Shown here: positions 28,001-39,000 of the stretch, in pieces
Layout of the letters: each line of letters starts with the position of its first letter
How positions within the stretch are numbered: position 1 is the first letter of the stretch
NCBI GenBank assembly: GCA_903813345.2
Contig: CAIIXF020000010.1
Span: forward strand, 496,001 to 560,000
Source of the DNA: Owenia fusiformis
Taxonomy: Eukaryota > Annelida > Polychaeta > Sabellida > Oweniidae
DNA length: 64,000 nucleotides
Direction of reading: 5' to 3'
The notes under the pieces: generated by a model
What the model was told of the DNA's origin: nothing
Databases searched by the model: none
Seen by the model: only the letters and a program-made list of their open reading frames with translations
Made by a program: the position numbers and the translations under genes

Positions 28001-30753
28001 GAGTTAATTTTTTTTCATCCACATCTGTATGCACTCATAAGTTATCCCTGAAAATTTGAAGGTGATATCTGTAGCGGTTTTGGAGAAAACTGCCGGATGT
28101 ACGGACGGACAGACGGACAGACAGACGGACAGACAGACAGACGGACAGACAGACGGACAGACGGACGCGCCTAGGCCGACAATATGGCCCCACACTATGT
28201 GGTGGGGACATAAAAAGGCTGTGGTGTGTACTTGAATGTCTGTGAATCCGTGAACATAAAACTATGGCTCCTCCAAGGAGAGGTTTCTGGCTCTGGCTTT
28301 GAGTGTAAAATATGTTAAGTATGGAAATATACTGATAGGGTATTGTTCACCAGAATATGGAGGTAACTATAGTATGTATCCAACAGACTGACTAGAAGTC
28401 AGTCTGTTATGATGTACTACTTTCCTGTGGAAATTGCAGTGAAATTTTTTGCACAATATTATCAATTAGAGGAACCATTTCTTCAATAAAATAAACATTA
28501 CAAAATTTCAATTGAGTAGTAAGGTGCAATTAAATGCAATAAAAAGTAACACAGCATATTGTCAAGTGGAAATAAAGCTAGATGAAGTAACAAATGTGCA
28601 AATTAAGTTTACCCAATCGGCCATTTTGAATAGCACTTCCTATGTAAACAAATATTTAGAATTACCAAACTTTAACAAAGGTGCCTTATAGTCTGAATAT
28701 AAATCAGACTAAATAGGATATAGTCTAGAGGTAACCAAAATACAATGCAACTGATAAAAGAACTCCCATCAAGGAGCAAAAATAAAACAATGAGCTAAAC
28801 AAAAACATCAATTACAAGATAAACAAAGAACTAAAAACCTTCTTAATTAAAACTAAGAGGTTCTAAAAGGCCTGTAGAGAGACAATATATTTCATGTATA
28901 TAAAAGAATTGCCAATGAACTGTACATATATAGATAAGAATTTTAAATAATAAGACAAGGCACAGACGTGAACAATATCGTACCTAAAACACAGCATTGT
29001 GGTCTTGTTGACCAAGAAAGCCGCAGAAAAGTTAATCAGCTCTAGAACTTATCACTGTGTAACATATGTAAAAATTTGAACGGTTTGGCTGGAAACCTGT
29101 AGACAAGTCTTGAAAGTGAAGATTTTAGGACGGAAAATCCAAAATGGCCACCTTAAAATTTACCCAGAATGCCCAAAAACCAATCAGTTCTTGACGCTGA
29201 TATGTAGAAACATCCCTGAAAATTTCAGATGAATCCCTCAAATGGTTTGGCTGAAAATCTGTAGACAAGTCTTGAAAGTGAAGATTTTAGGACGGAAAAT
29301 CCAAAATGGCCACCTTAAAATTTACTCACAATGGCCAAAAACTAATCAGTTCTTGACATTGATACGTAGAAACATCCCTGAAAATTTCAGATGAATCCCT
29401 CAAATGGTTTGGCTGGAAACCTGTAGACAAGTCTTGAAAGTGAAGATTTTAGGACGGAAAATCCAAAATGGCCACCTTAAAATTTAACCAGAATGCCCAA
29501 GAACTAATCAGTTCTTGACGTTGATATGTAGAAACATCCCTGAAAATTTCATATGAATCCCTCAAAAGGTTTGGCTGAAAACCTGTAGACAAGTCTTGAA
29601 AGTGAAGATTTTAGGACGGAAAATCCAAAATGGCCACCTTAAAATTTACCCAGAATGCCCAAAAACTAATCAGTTCTTGACGTTGATACGTAGAAACATC
29701 CCTGAAAATTTCAGATGAATCCCTCAAATGGTTTGGCTGGAAACCTGTAGACAAGTCTTGAAAGTAAAGATTTTAGGACGGAAAATCCAAAATGGCCACC
29801 TTAAAATTTACCCAGATGCCCAAAAACTAATCAGTTCTTGACGTCGATATGTAGAAACATCCCTGAAAATTTCAGATGAATCCCTCAAATGGTTTGGCTG
29901 AAAACCTGTAGAGAAGTCTTGAAAGTGAAGATTTTAGGACGGAAAATCCAAAATGGCCACCTTAAAATTTACCCAGAATGCCCAAAAACTAATCAGTTCT
30001 TGACTTTGATATGTAGAAACATCCCTGAAAATTTCAGATGAATCCCTCAAATGGTTTGGCTGAAAACCTGTAGACAAGTCTTGAAAGTGAAGATTTTAGG
30101 ACGGAAAATCCAAAATGGCCATCTTAAAATTTACCCAGAATGCCCAAAAACTAATCAGTTCTTGACGTTGATATGTAGAAACATCCCTGAAAATTTCAGA
30201 TGAATCCCTCAAATGGTTTGGCTGGAAACCTGTAGACATGCTGAAAAGTGAGACGCCGCCCGCCCGCCCGTCAAGCTGAGTACAATATCGTACCTCTTGT
30301 TAGGTACGATAAAAAAAAAACCAAAAAAATAGAATCTACAAAACACAAGAGCAGCATATAGCAACATCAGTGTAAAGCACCAGAAAAAGAGGATAACCAA
30401 AATAAATCAATATGTTATTTTTTCTAAGTTACCAAACTTCCAGTTTAGTATAGTAGAGAGGATTAATGATGCTGATTGTGTATTAGCTGTAGGCTAAACA
30501 GCGAACATATTGCGCAATATCTTTTGAAAAAATGCCGGCATAAAAACGTGAATAACACTTCCGTACTTTGACGCCTTCCTCGTCTTCACCAACCCACTTG
30601 TCTGTTGGGGCTTTACTGAAATCATCAGGTTCAAAATCATCTGCATCTGGAATAAAAGAACAATTTCCAATTTATTGATCTCATCTACAACACTCACAAA
30701 GAGTAAATATTGAATAAATATGCGAAAATTTGGCGCTAACCCCAGTCTGCCAT
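16054..30753 (-). CDS. EIF3J: Eukaryotic translation initiation factor 3 subunit J, nine coding exons
   Basis: Coding exons in transcript order: 30753-30741, 30646-30567, 25816-25774, 25277-25177, 22966-22858, 20487-20372, 20054-19997, 17109-17036, 16173-16054. All junctions are GT-AG, phases match, and the total is 714 nt (237 aa; human eIF3j is about 258). The N-terminus MADWDADDFEPDDF is the acidic Trp-containing eIF3j motif, which in the family contacts eIF3b. Exon 3 is acidic (ASWEDEDEEKPEDDG). Exons 4-5 form a Lys/Glu-rich coiled coil (KERIAEKEEQARKAAEE, then KLNPEEMAAEKLRLKRQMEE). A helical core follows (FLDDLIRDVTVT), then a Lys-rich linker and the hallmark C-terminus YDDFM. eIF3j helps eIF3 bind the 40S decoding centre and regulates mRNA recruitment in the cytosol. 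Introns 2, 4, 5 and 7 are swollen by transposons. A GGAAAT (ETS-like) site and AAAATGGC around the ATG suggest a housekeeping promoter. UTR limits are not determined. Confidence 0.95.
18270..19930. mobile_element. Large foldback element (EIF3J intron 7)
   Basis: Left arm (about 18,320-18,840) and right arm (about 19,410-19,925) are inverted copies; for example TTGGAACATTTGTTAATTGA with the reverse of TCAATTATCAAATGTTCCAA, and CATTGGAACAAAA-type blocks on both arms. The arms are of the order of 500 bp with moderate divergence. The left end carries CAAAGGATAGGTATCGATAT, the same terminus as the 49.7-kb copy. Exact right end not resolved. Confidence 0.6.
20785..20820 (+). other. tRNA-like 5' fragment inside the piggyBac-like element
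   Basis: TGTAGCTCAGCGGTAGCGC resembles a tRNA D-arm with box A. No box B (GGTTCGA-type) or acceptor 3' half follows, so this is a truncated tRNA or SINE head, not a tRNA gene. Confidence 0.35.
21716..22076. mobile_element. Long copy of a TACCCT...AGGGTA element with 9-bp target duplication
   Basis: A 361-bp element nested in the piggyBac-like one. An exact 9-bp duplication GAGGATAGG flanks it (21707-21715 and 22077-22085), suggesting a Mutator-type transposase in trans. It contains promoter-like sites: CCAAT (21841), ATTGG (21901, 21984), a full CRE TGACGTCA (21925-21932) and TATAAAG (21946-21952). Confidence 0.75.
22349..22661. mobile_element. hAT MITE
   Basis: A 313-bp element with 12-bp terminal inverted repeats CAGAGGCTTAGG, flanked by an exact 8-bp duplication ATCTGATA (22341-22348 and 22662-22669). 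It starts 15 bp beyond the end of the piggyBac-like element. It contains a GGGACCACT ... AGTGGTCCC hairpin near its right end. Confidence 0.85.
23241..23801. mobile_element. hAT-like element with 6-bp duplication (EIF3J intron 4)
   Basis: Terminal inverted repeats CAGCGCTTGCATTA and CAGGGCTTGCATTA (one mismatch), flanked by CATTAA on both sides (23235-23240, 23802-23807). 561 bp, AT-rich, non-coding. Duplication length differs from the usual 8 bp for hAT, so the class is tentative. Confidence 0.6.
23883..23946. mobile_element. Terminal fragment of the foldback family
   Basis: GTTTGAGAGAAAAATGTGTT followed by CCATATCACTACCAATCCTT matches the right terminus of the element ending at 51188. Only this end is recognisable. 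Confidence 0.45.
24660..25125. mobile_element. MITE with long perfect terminal inverted repeats (EIF3J intron 4)
   Basis: Ends CTGTAGATTGGGTTAATTTG and its inverse are a perfect match for about 24 bp. Flanking TATTA occurs on both sides (24655-24659, 25126-25130), which could be a 5-bp or a TA duplication. The interior is rich in TTGGCG/CGCCAA motifs. A minus-strand open frame (25033-24773) has no recognisable domain. It ends about 50 bp from the donor of exon 4. Confidence 0.75.
26329..26494. mobile_element. Short hAT-like MITE with GCCCGTAGCCAG ends
   Basis: GCCCGTAGCCAG at 26331-26342 is inverted as CTGGCTATGGGC at 26482-26493. Flanks CCCACTAC and AGCACTAC share six of eight bases. The interior holds G- and C-runs able to pair (GCTGGGGGAG with CTCCTCCCCC). 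Confidence 0.5.
26567..28212 (+). mobile_element. Pearl/Helentron-associated-type element, copy 1 (EIF3J intron 2)
   Basis: Starts TATGTCCCCACC and ends GGTGGGGACATA. The core has about seven tandem units of about 157 bp, each with GGACGGAAAATCCAAAATGG. A diverged stretch follows, then a tetranucleotide tract of ACGG/ACAG (about 28091-28168). The last 36 bp, ACAATATGGCCCCACACTAT onward, can fold as a terminal hairpin. This order (tandem core, microsatellite, 3' hairpin) matches oyster pearl elements and Helentron-associated INEs. No transposase. Confidence 0.65.
28976..30311 (+). mobile_element. Pearl/Helentron-associated-type element, copy 2 (EIF3J intron 2)
   Basis: Starts TATCGTACCT and ends AGGTACGATA. 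It contains about seven to eight tandem units of about 157 bp homologous to copy 1 (AGGACGGAAAATCCAAAATG, then CCTGAAAATTTCAGATGAAT), a short CCGCCCGCCCGCCCG tract, then ACAATATCGTACCTCTTGTT with a terminal hairpin. Its terminal sequence differs from copy 1 although architecture and core are shared. Confidence 0.65.
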
Positions 30754-31038
30754 TTTGGATTCTCGTTTGAAATCTCGTAATTTCTCGCGCATCATTTCCG
30801 TTTTAAAAAAATTGTTGCCAGGCGAAGTGATACTTTTCTGTCAATTTAGAGGCCTTTAGAGGTGTATGTAATGCATTTTAATTACAGAATGTAAGTAAAT
30901 GATTAAATTTAACCATACTCTCCTTGTATACGTTTAGTTTTACACTAGCAGATGGAAGGCTTTACAGCTATTCTTCAAAATTTGGGGAGCACAGCCACGG
31001 CCACAAGAATTAGAAATGAGAATGTGAACATACATGTA
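30754..31038 (-). promoter_or_regulatory. Probable EIF3J promoter region
   Basis: Upstream of the EIF3J ATG, reading on the minus strand, are GGAAATGATGCGCGAGAAAT (an ETS-like GGAAAT next to a CGCGAGA core) and then CCAAAATGGC overlapping the ATG, a YY1-like context common in ribosomal and translation genes. An inverted-repeat element begins at 31039. Promoter limits are inferred. Confidence 0.4.
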
Positions 31039-32316
31039 CATAGGCCAAGGGTAAAGTAATAGTAAGCCGTATATAGAAGAGACAGGTGAACAACTCTGAC
31101 TTAGACCACTTGTTAAGATGGAGATTTCAACAATATTTAGTGTATTATTTTCAAAAAGCCATGGGGAGTTGATAGAAAATTGATAGTTTGTAGCTCTTAC
31201 ATGAACCTATGATTGAAACTCAGTCAGATGATATAGAGCGAATAATGCTGTCTTAAAGAGAGAATTTCTGAAAACCTGCAATTGCTTGGCAAGTTCATTA
31301 GTAAACAAGTGATCTGATTGGTCACTGCTGACCTCCCTGACCTCCACCCACGGATAGTTGGAAGTCCTCCATCTAGGAGGTATATACACCAGGTTATATG
31401 CGACTAAAAATTTAAAAAATATGAAAAAAATATGGTCATCTGTCCTCTAGATTCAATTTTTGAATGAATTGTAGCATAATGTACAGATTATTTGATATCA
31501 TGCTATTATTGAAACATTTATACGCAAAAATAACTGGGTCTCTCACCTCTTATGCCTATATGTGTTCAGTAATCATCAATTCTCGTGAGTAAAATTTCTC
31601 CAGGCCATTGAAAGGTCCGCTCAGTAAATTGACAATTTCTACTGCGCATGTGTCATGAACTACTTCAGGTTGTGAAACACTGGACAAAATGGTTTGGTAA
31701 ATTTCAAGCTATTTGATTAGTTGAAAAAATTGCGCCTTTGCGTGATTTGCTTTATTCTCGCGAGATAAGGCACTCCATCCCCTTAAATTTTTATTTTGAA
31801 CAACCATTATGATTTGGTGCATTATCTGACCAATAAAGCAGATTTGGAGGTATGAATATTTTTTTTTTTCTGTTTAGTGTTTTCTACAAGCCCTATGTGT
31901 CTCAGGATATTTGTTTAACGAAAACTAGACAAATAATTTATTTCAAAAATACATATTTTTTTATTTTGGATGGAAGCTGCGTAACCTGACAAATAATATA
32001 AGTAATATATGGAGGACTTCCCATAACCATGCCTCCACCAGTGACAATCAGTTTCAGCTTGCCAGGCAATTGCAGATATCCATAGTTGTTGTTTTATATG
32101 CAGTATTATATGCAGTTTTTAGATAAAGATTTGAAAAAAACAATGATATAAGTTTGTAAAACACTTTGAAGAAGATTTTGGAGAGATTTGGGAATACAAT
32201 TTGATACCAGTAAGGAGAACTAGTGCCAAGACTAAAAAATTTGAAAAATTTTCAATCTTACTTGTGGACCTGTCTCTTCTATATACAGCTTACTATTACT
32301 TTTCCCTTGGCCTATG
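31039..32316. mobile_element. CATAGGCCAAGGG element between EIF3J and FAM221B
   Basis: A 1,278-bp relative of the 49,895 element. Ends CATAGGCCAAGGGTAAAGTA and inverse, followed by GAAGAGACAGGTGAACAAC as in the other copy. Inner inverted blocks (GGAAGTCCTCCAT with ATGGAGGACTTCC) make it fold back. No clear target duplication. It occupies over half of the 2.3-kb divergent intergenic space. Confidence 0.7.
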
Positions 32317-33075
32317 CTTGTGAATATGAATCAATCAATGCCACTTGTTGAAATTTGAATAATTTCTGATTTAGAATGAGTGATTTTATTAGCTCTTTGT
32401 ATTTAATTGGATAATTGATATGACGGATATGAAAAACTGAGTTTCGGGTATGCCTCTATGAAGGGCATCATAGCCTATGACATAGGCCCTGGAATGTGTA
32501 TAAACAAATCGAGTTGAATACACCTAAAAGTAACATATGATATAACTAACTCCTTGGATCCCTTTCATGTTCAGTATCCGATTTCTTACACTACAGCTCC
32601 CGGCTTGGATTATTACAGCCCCTAAAACTGAGATACCACATACTACAAAAGATTGAGACGTTCTCAGGACTATAGTCCTGGCACGAGATAACCACGTACT
32701 ACATGTACATGTATTTTTCAATTTTTTGCCAGTTATGGGTCTCATATATGCTTAGAATGTACTGAAGAGGGTCAAGATTCCAAATATTTTCTGGGATCAT
32801 GCCAGACCCCCTTAGCTTGAGGAGTTACACCCTGTAGAAGCTTTGCCAGGGTGTGTCGACGGTGCAATCCATCTGTAAGATTAATATATACGCATCAAAA
32901 GTCCAAGACTGACTCACTCTTGATTACAATAAAGGTAATATAGGAATTATGCACTAGTGTGTATTCTCTGTAGATATTCCACTGTACAGTGTGCAATGTA
33001 AAGGTATGTAAGCAAAGAACATTGATTGTAACTGTGTATTCCAGATATAATATTTAAGAGCAACAGGTAAATGCC

Positions 33076-36000
33076 ATGAGTGGAAGACCAACTTCACGCC
33101 CAAGTGGATCAAGGGGTACCCCAGGAACTGCATGGCAAAAAACAACTGCAAAACCAACCACTGGTGCTAAACCTAAATCTGCTTCTCCAAAAAAGGTTGG
33201 TGTCCAGCTTCTGTAACGGCACAGCAATTGGTGTTTGGTGTCTGTAACAAATTCTTACGGTGTCTGTAACAAATTCTTATGGCATCTGTGACTAATACAT
33301 GGCAGGTGGTGACATTTTGCATGTTAATGCCTTGTTACTTTATTGCTACATGTACATGTTCCACAGAATTATTTTATGAGCATGTGCTTGATTATTTTCA
33401 AGGCTGCAAATAAGGCAGGAACAAGTACTGCATTGGTTCCTAGGAGCAAACAAGGTGCCATAGCAACCAGGAAAGGAATGGCACCTATCCCAATGAAGAA
33501 ACAGGATGGCATGCTTGTACCAGAGGGTGAGGACATACTATGATGTACATTCACTTCATAATACATACATTTACATTTACATAATGAATGTTTATGAATC
33601 AACTGACATAAAGACTATTACCTACATTACATAGGCAATTCATTGCTATAAGATTTTCACAAAATACATGCTAATCCAAGATCAAGAACTAAAACCATTC
33701 CTCCCATCCCATGTTAAAAAATCTTGAATTGTGAAAAACCCCAAATTTTAACAGTGGACAGTCCATGGGCTCTATCATGGGTGGTAAAGCCCACGGACAG
33801 TCTTAATTGGAACATTAATCTCACAAAAATAAACATTTATGAACCCAGACTCTTTGTTTGTTACCTTTTACAGGTTACACTGTGCGTAAGATAGAGCCTG
33901 CCAAGAATTACGACGTAGTGTCATTTGCCCGTGCCATGAATCCGGACTTTGCACCCAGAGTGAAAAAATTGTTTGATCCAGAAAGGGAAGCTGCAATTGC
34001 TGCTCAGAAGTCTGGTAAATCTGTCGACCAAATAAACATTTTGTTGAGTATCATGCAATCATCAGCAATTATTTTCAAATCCTCATTGTGTTCTTGCTGT
34101 TTTTAAAACCATCCAGATTGTATCATTTTTTTTTAAAATTACCTGTTTTTCTCACAATTTCTTGAATGATTTCATATTGTGTGAATATTGAAGACATGTA
34201 CTTTATTTTACAATCATTTTAAATTATTTTTGAAATAACTTGTATTCATATTAATTGTAGGTGTCTACATTGGCTGGAGGTGCCCTGAGTTTACTTGGGA
34301 TTGTCAAAGAGTTAGTTCAATGTCTAAGTGTTTCTGCGGACATCTACTAGGAGAGCACAATTCATACAATGGTAAGTTAAACCATGGGCTTTCAAGAGAG
34401 CTTGAAATACATTATTGATCTTACATGAAAATGTAGTGAAACATTCTACATGGTCAGTATTGGAGACTAAAAGAAAGGAGGTGGGATGGGTATCAGAAAA
34501 CAAGTAAATGAAGGCAAGCCATCATATCACTTATCATACAATTTCTAGTTTATTTGCCAGATAGCTAATTTTATTAAAAACATTCTATGCGTACTTAACC
34601 TTATTTAGAATATCCATTTTACATTACATATACAGTAGTACTATGCAGCATTACATTTTGAATATTATAGGCCATTGTGTTAGAGTCCTCTGCAGACAAC
34701 CAGGCTGTTCCTCTAAAGCATATGTAGCATAACACTTCGATTATTATAGGCCATAGTGTTAGAGTCCCCTGCAAACAACCAGGCTGTTCCTCTAAAGCAT
34801 ACATAACACTTTGATTATTATAGGCCATAGTGTTAGAGTCCCCTGCAGACAACCAGGCTGTTCCTGCAAAGCATATGTAGCATAACATTTTGATTATTAT
34901 AGGCCATAGTGTTAGAGTCCCCTGCAGACAACCAGGCTGTTCCTCTAAAGCATATGTAGCATAACACTTTGATTATTATAGGCCATAGTGTTAGAGTCCC
35001 CTGCAGACAACCAGGCTGTTCCTCTAAAGCATATGTAGCATAACACTTTGATTATTATAGGCCATAATGTTAGATTCCCCTGCAGACAACCAGGCTGTTC
35101 CTCTAAAGCATATGTAGCATAACACTTTGATTATTATTGGCCATAGTGTTAGAGTCCCCTGCAAACAACCAGGCTGTTCCTCTAAAGCATACATAACACT
35201 TTGATTATTATAGGCCATAGTGTTAGAGTCCCCTGCAGACAACCAGGCTGTTCCTCTAAAGCATATGTAGCATAATACTTTGATTATTATTGGCCATAGT
35301 GTTAGAGTCCCCTGCAGACAACCAGGCTGTTCCTCTAAAGCATATGTAGCATAACACTTTGATTATTATAGGCCATAGTGTTAGAGTCCCCTGCAGACAA
35401 CCAGGCTGTTCCTCTAAAGCATATGTAGCATAACACTTTGATTATTATAGGCCATAGTGTTAGAGTCCCCTGCAGACAACCAGGCTGTTCCTGCAAAGCA
35501 TAATATGTAGCTGTAGCATAACACTTTGATTATTATAGGCCATAGTGTTAGATTCCCCTGCAGACAACCAGGCTGTTCCTCTAAAGCATATGTAGCATTA
35601 CACTTTGATTATTATAGGCCATAGTGTTAGAGCCCCCTGCAGACAACCAGGCTGTTCCTCTAAAGCATATGTAGCATAACACTTTGATTATTATAGGCCA
35701 TAGTGTTAGAGTCCCCTGCAGACAACCAGGCTGTTCCTCTAAAGCATATGTAGCATAACACTTTGATTATTATAGGCCATAGTGTTAGAGTCCCCTGCAG
35801 ACAACCAGGCTGTTCCTGCAAAGCATATGTAGCATAACACTTTGATTATTATAGGCCATATTGTTAGAGTCCCCTGCAGACAACCAGGCTGTTCCTCTAA
35901 AGCATATGTAGCATAACACTTTGATTATTATAGGCCATAGTGTTAGATTCCCCTGCAGACAACCAGGCTGTTCCTCTAAAGCATATGTAGCATAACACTT

Positions 36001-39000
36001 TGATTATTATAGGCCATAGTGTTAGAGTCCCCTGCAGACAACCAGGCTGTTCCTCTAAAGCATATGTAGCATTACACTTTGATTATTATAGGCCATAGTG
36101 TTAGAGTCCCCTGCAGACAACCAGGCTGTTCCTCTAAAGCATATGTAGCATAACACTTTGATTATTATAGGCCATAATGTTAGATTCCCCTGCAGACAAC
36201 CAGGCTGTTCCTCTAAAGCATATGTAGCATAACACTTTGATTATTATTGGCCATAGTGTTAGAGTCCCCTGCAAACAACCAGGCTGTTCCTCTAAAGCAT
36301 ACATAACACTTTGATTATTATAGGCCATAGTGTTAGAGTCCCCTGCAGACAACCAGGCTGTTCCTCTAAAGCATATGTAGCATAATACTTTGATTATTAT
36401 TGGCCATAGTGTTAGAGTCCCCTGCAGACAACCAGGCTGTTCCTCTAAAGCATATGTAGCATAACACTTTGATTATTATAGGCCATAGTGTTAGAGTCCC
36501 CTGCAGACAACCAGGCTGTTCCTCTAAAGCATATGTAGCATAACACTTTGATTATTATAGGCCATAGTGTTAGAGTCCCCTGCAAACAACCAGGCTGTTC
36601 CTCTAAAGCATACATAACACTTTGATTATTATAGGCCATAGTGTTAGAGTCCCCTGCAGACAACCAGGCTGTTCCTCTAAAGCATATGTAGCATAATACT
36701 TTGATTATTATTGGCCATAGTGTTAGAGTCCCCTGCAGACAACCAGGCTGTTCCTCTAAAGCATATGTAGCATAACACTTTGATTATTATAGGCCATAGT
36801 GTTAGAGTCCCCTGCAGACAACCAGGCTGTTCCTCTAAAGCATATGTAGCATAACACTTTGATTATTATAGGCCATAGTGTTAGAGTCCCCTGCAGACAA
36901 CCAGGCTGTTCCTGCAAAGCATAATATGTAGCTGTAGCATAACACTTTGATTATTATAGGCCATAGTGTTAGATTCCCCTGCAGACAACCAGGCTGTTCC
37001 TCTAAAGCATATGTAGCATAACACTTTGATTATTATAGGCCATAGTGTTAGAGTCCCCTGCAGACAACCAGGCTGTTCCTCTAAAGCATATGTAGCATTA
37101 CACTTTGATTATTATAGGCCATAGTGTTAGAGTCCCCTGCAGACAACCAGGCTGTTCCTCTAAAGCATATGTAGCATAACACTTTGATTATTATAGGCCA
37201 TAGTGTTAGAGTCCCCTGCAGACAACCAGGCTGTTCCTCTAAAGCATATGTAGCATAACACTTTGATTATTATAGGCCATAGTGTTAGAGTCCCCTGCAG
37301 ACAACCAGGCTGTTCCTCTAAAGCATATGTAGCATAACACTTTGATTATTATAGGCCATATTGTTAGAGTCCCCTGCAGACAACCAGGCTGTTCCTCTAA
37401 AGCATATGTAGCATAACACTTTGATTATTATAGGCCATAGTGTTAGAGTCCCCTGCAGACAACCAAGCTGTTCCTCTAAAGCATATCTAGCATAACACTT
37501 TGATTATTATAGGCCATATTGTTAGAGTCCCCTGCAGACAACCAGGCTGTTCCTCTAAAGCATATGTAGCATAACACTTTGATTATTATAGGCCATAGTG
37601 TTAGAGTCCCCTGCAGACAACCAGGCTGTTCCTCTAAAGCATATGTAGCATAACACTTTGATTATTATAGGCCATTGTGTTAGAGTCCCCTGCAGACAAC
37701 CAGGCTGTTCCTGCAAAGCATAATATGTAGCTGTAGCATTACACTTTGATTATTATAGGCCATAGTGTTAGATTCCCCTGCAGACAACCAGGCTGTTCCT
37801 CTAAAGCATATGTAGCATAACACTTTTATTATTATAGGCCATAGTGTTAGAGTCCCCTGCAGACAACCAAGCTGTTCCTGCAAAGCATATGTAGCTTAAC
37901 ACTTTGATTATTATAGGCCATAGTGTTAGAGTCCCCTGCAGAAAACCAGGCTGTTCCTCTAAAGCATATGTAGCATAACACTTTGATTATTATAGGCCAT
38001 AGTGTTAGAGTCCCCTGCAGACAACCAGGCTGTTCCTCTAAAGCATATGTAGCATTACACTTTGATTATTATAGGCCATAGTGTTAGAGCCCCCTGCAGA
38101 CAACCAGGCTGTTCCTCTAAAGCATATGTAGCATAACACTTTGATTATTATAGGCCATAGTGTTAGAGTCCCCTGCAGACAACCAGGCTGTTCCTCTAAA
38201 GCATATGTAGCATAACACTTTGATTATTATAGGCCATAGTGTTAGAGTCCCCTGCAGACAACCAGGCTGTTCCTGCAAAGCATAATATGTAGCTGTAGCA
38301 TTACACTTTGATTATTATAGGCCATAGTGTTAGATTCCCCTGCAGACAACCAGGCTGTTCCTCTAAAGCATATGTAGCATAACATTTTGATTATTATAGG
38401 CCATTGTGTTAGAGTCCCCTGCAGACAACCAGGCTGTTCCTGCAAAGCATATCTAGCATAACACTTTGATTATTATAGGCCATATTGTTAGAGTCCCCTG
38501 CAGACAACCAGGCTGTTCCTCTAAAGCATATGTAGCATAACACTTTGATTATTATAGGCCATAGTGTTAGAGTCCCCTGCAGACAACCAGGCTGTTCCTC
38601 TAAAGCATATGTAGCATAACACTTTGATTATTATAGGCCATAGTGTTAGAGTCCCCTGCAGACAACCAAGCTGTTCCTCTAAAGCATATGTAGCATAACA
38701 CTTTGATTATTATAGGCCATAGTGTTAGAGTCCCCTGCAGACAACCAGGCTGTTCCTGCAAAGCATATGTAGCATAACACTTTGATTATTATAGGCCATA
38801 GTGTTAGAGTCCCCTGCAGATAACCAGGCTGTTCCTCTAAAGCATATGTAGCATAACACTTTGATTATTATAGGCCATAGTGTTAGAGTCCCCTGCAGAC
38901 AACCATGCTGTTCCTCTAAAGCATATGTAGCATAACACTTTGATTATTATAGGCCATAGTGTTAGAGTCCCCTGCAGACAACCAGGCTGTTCCTCTAAAG

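Noticed and set aside
28004-28195. Cys/Val/Ser-repeat peptide on the minus strand
   Set aside because: It is the translation of the ACGG/ACAG microsatellite of a transposon.
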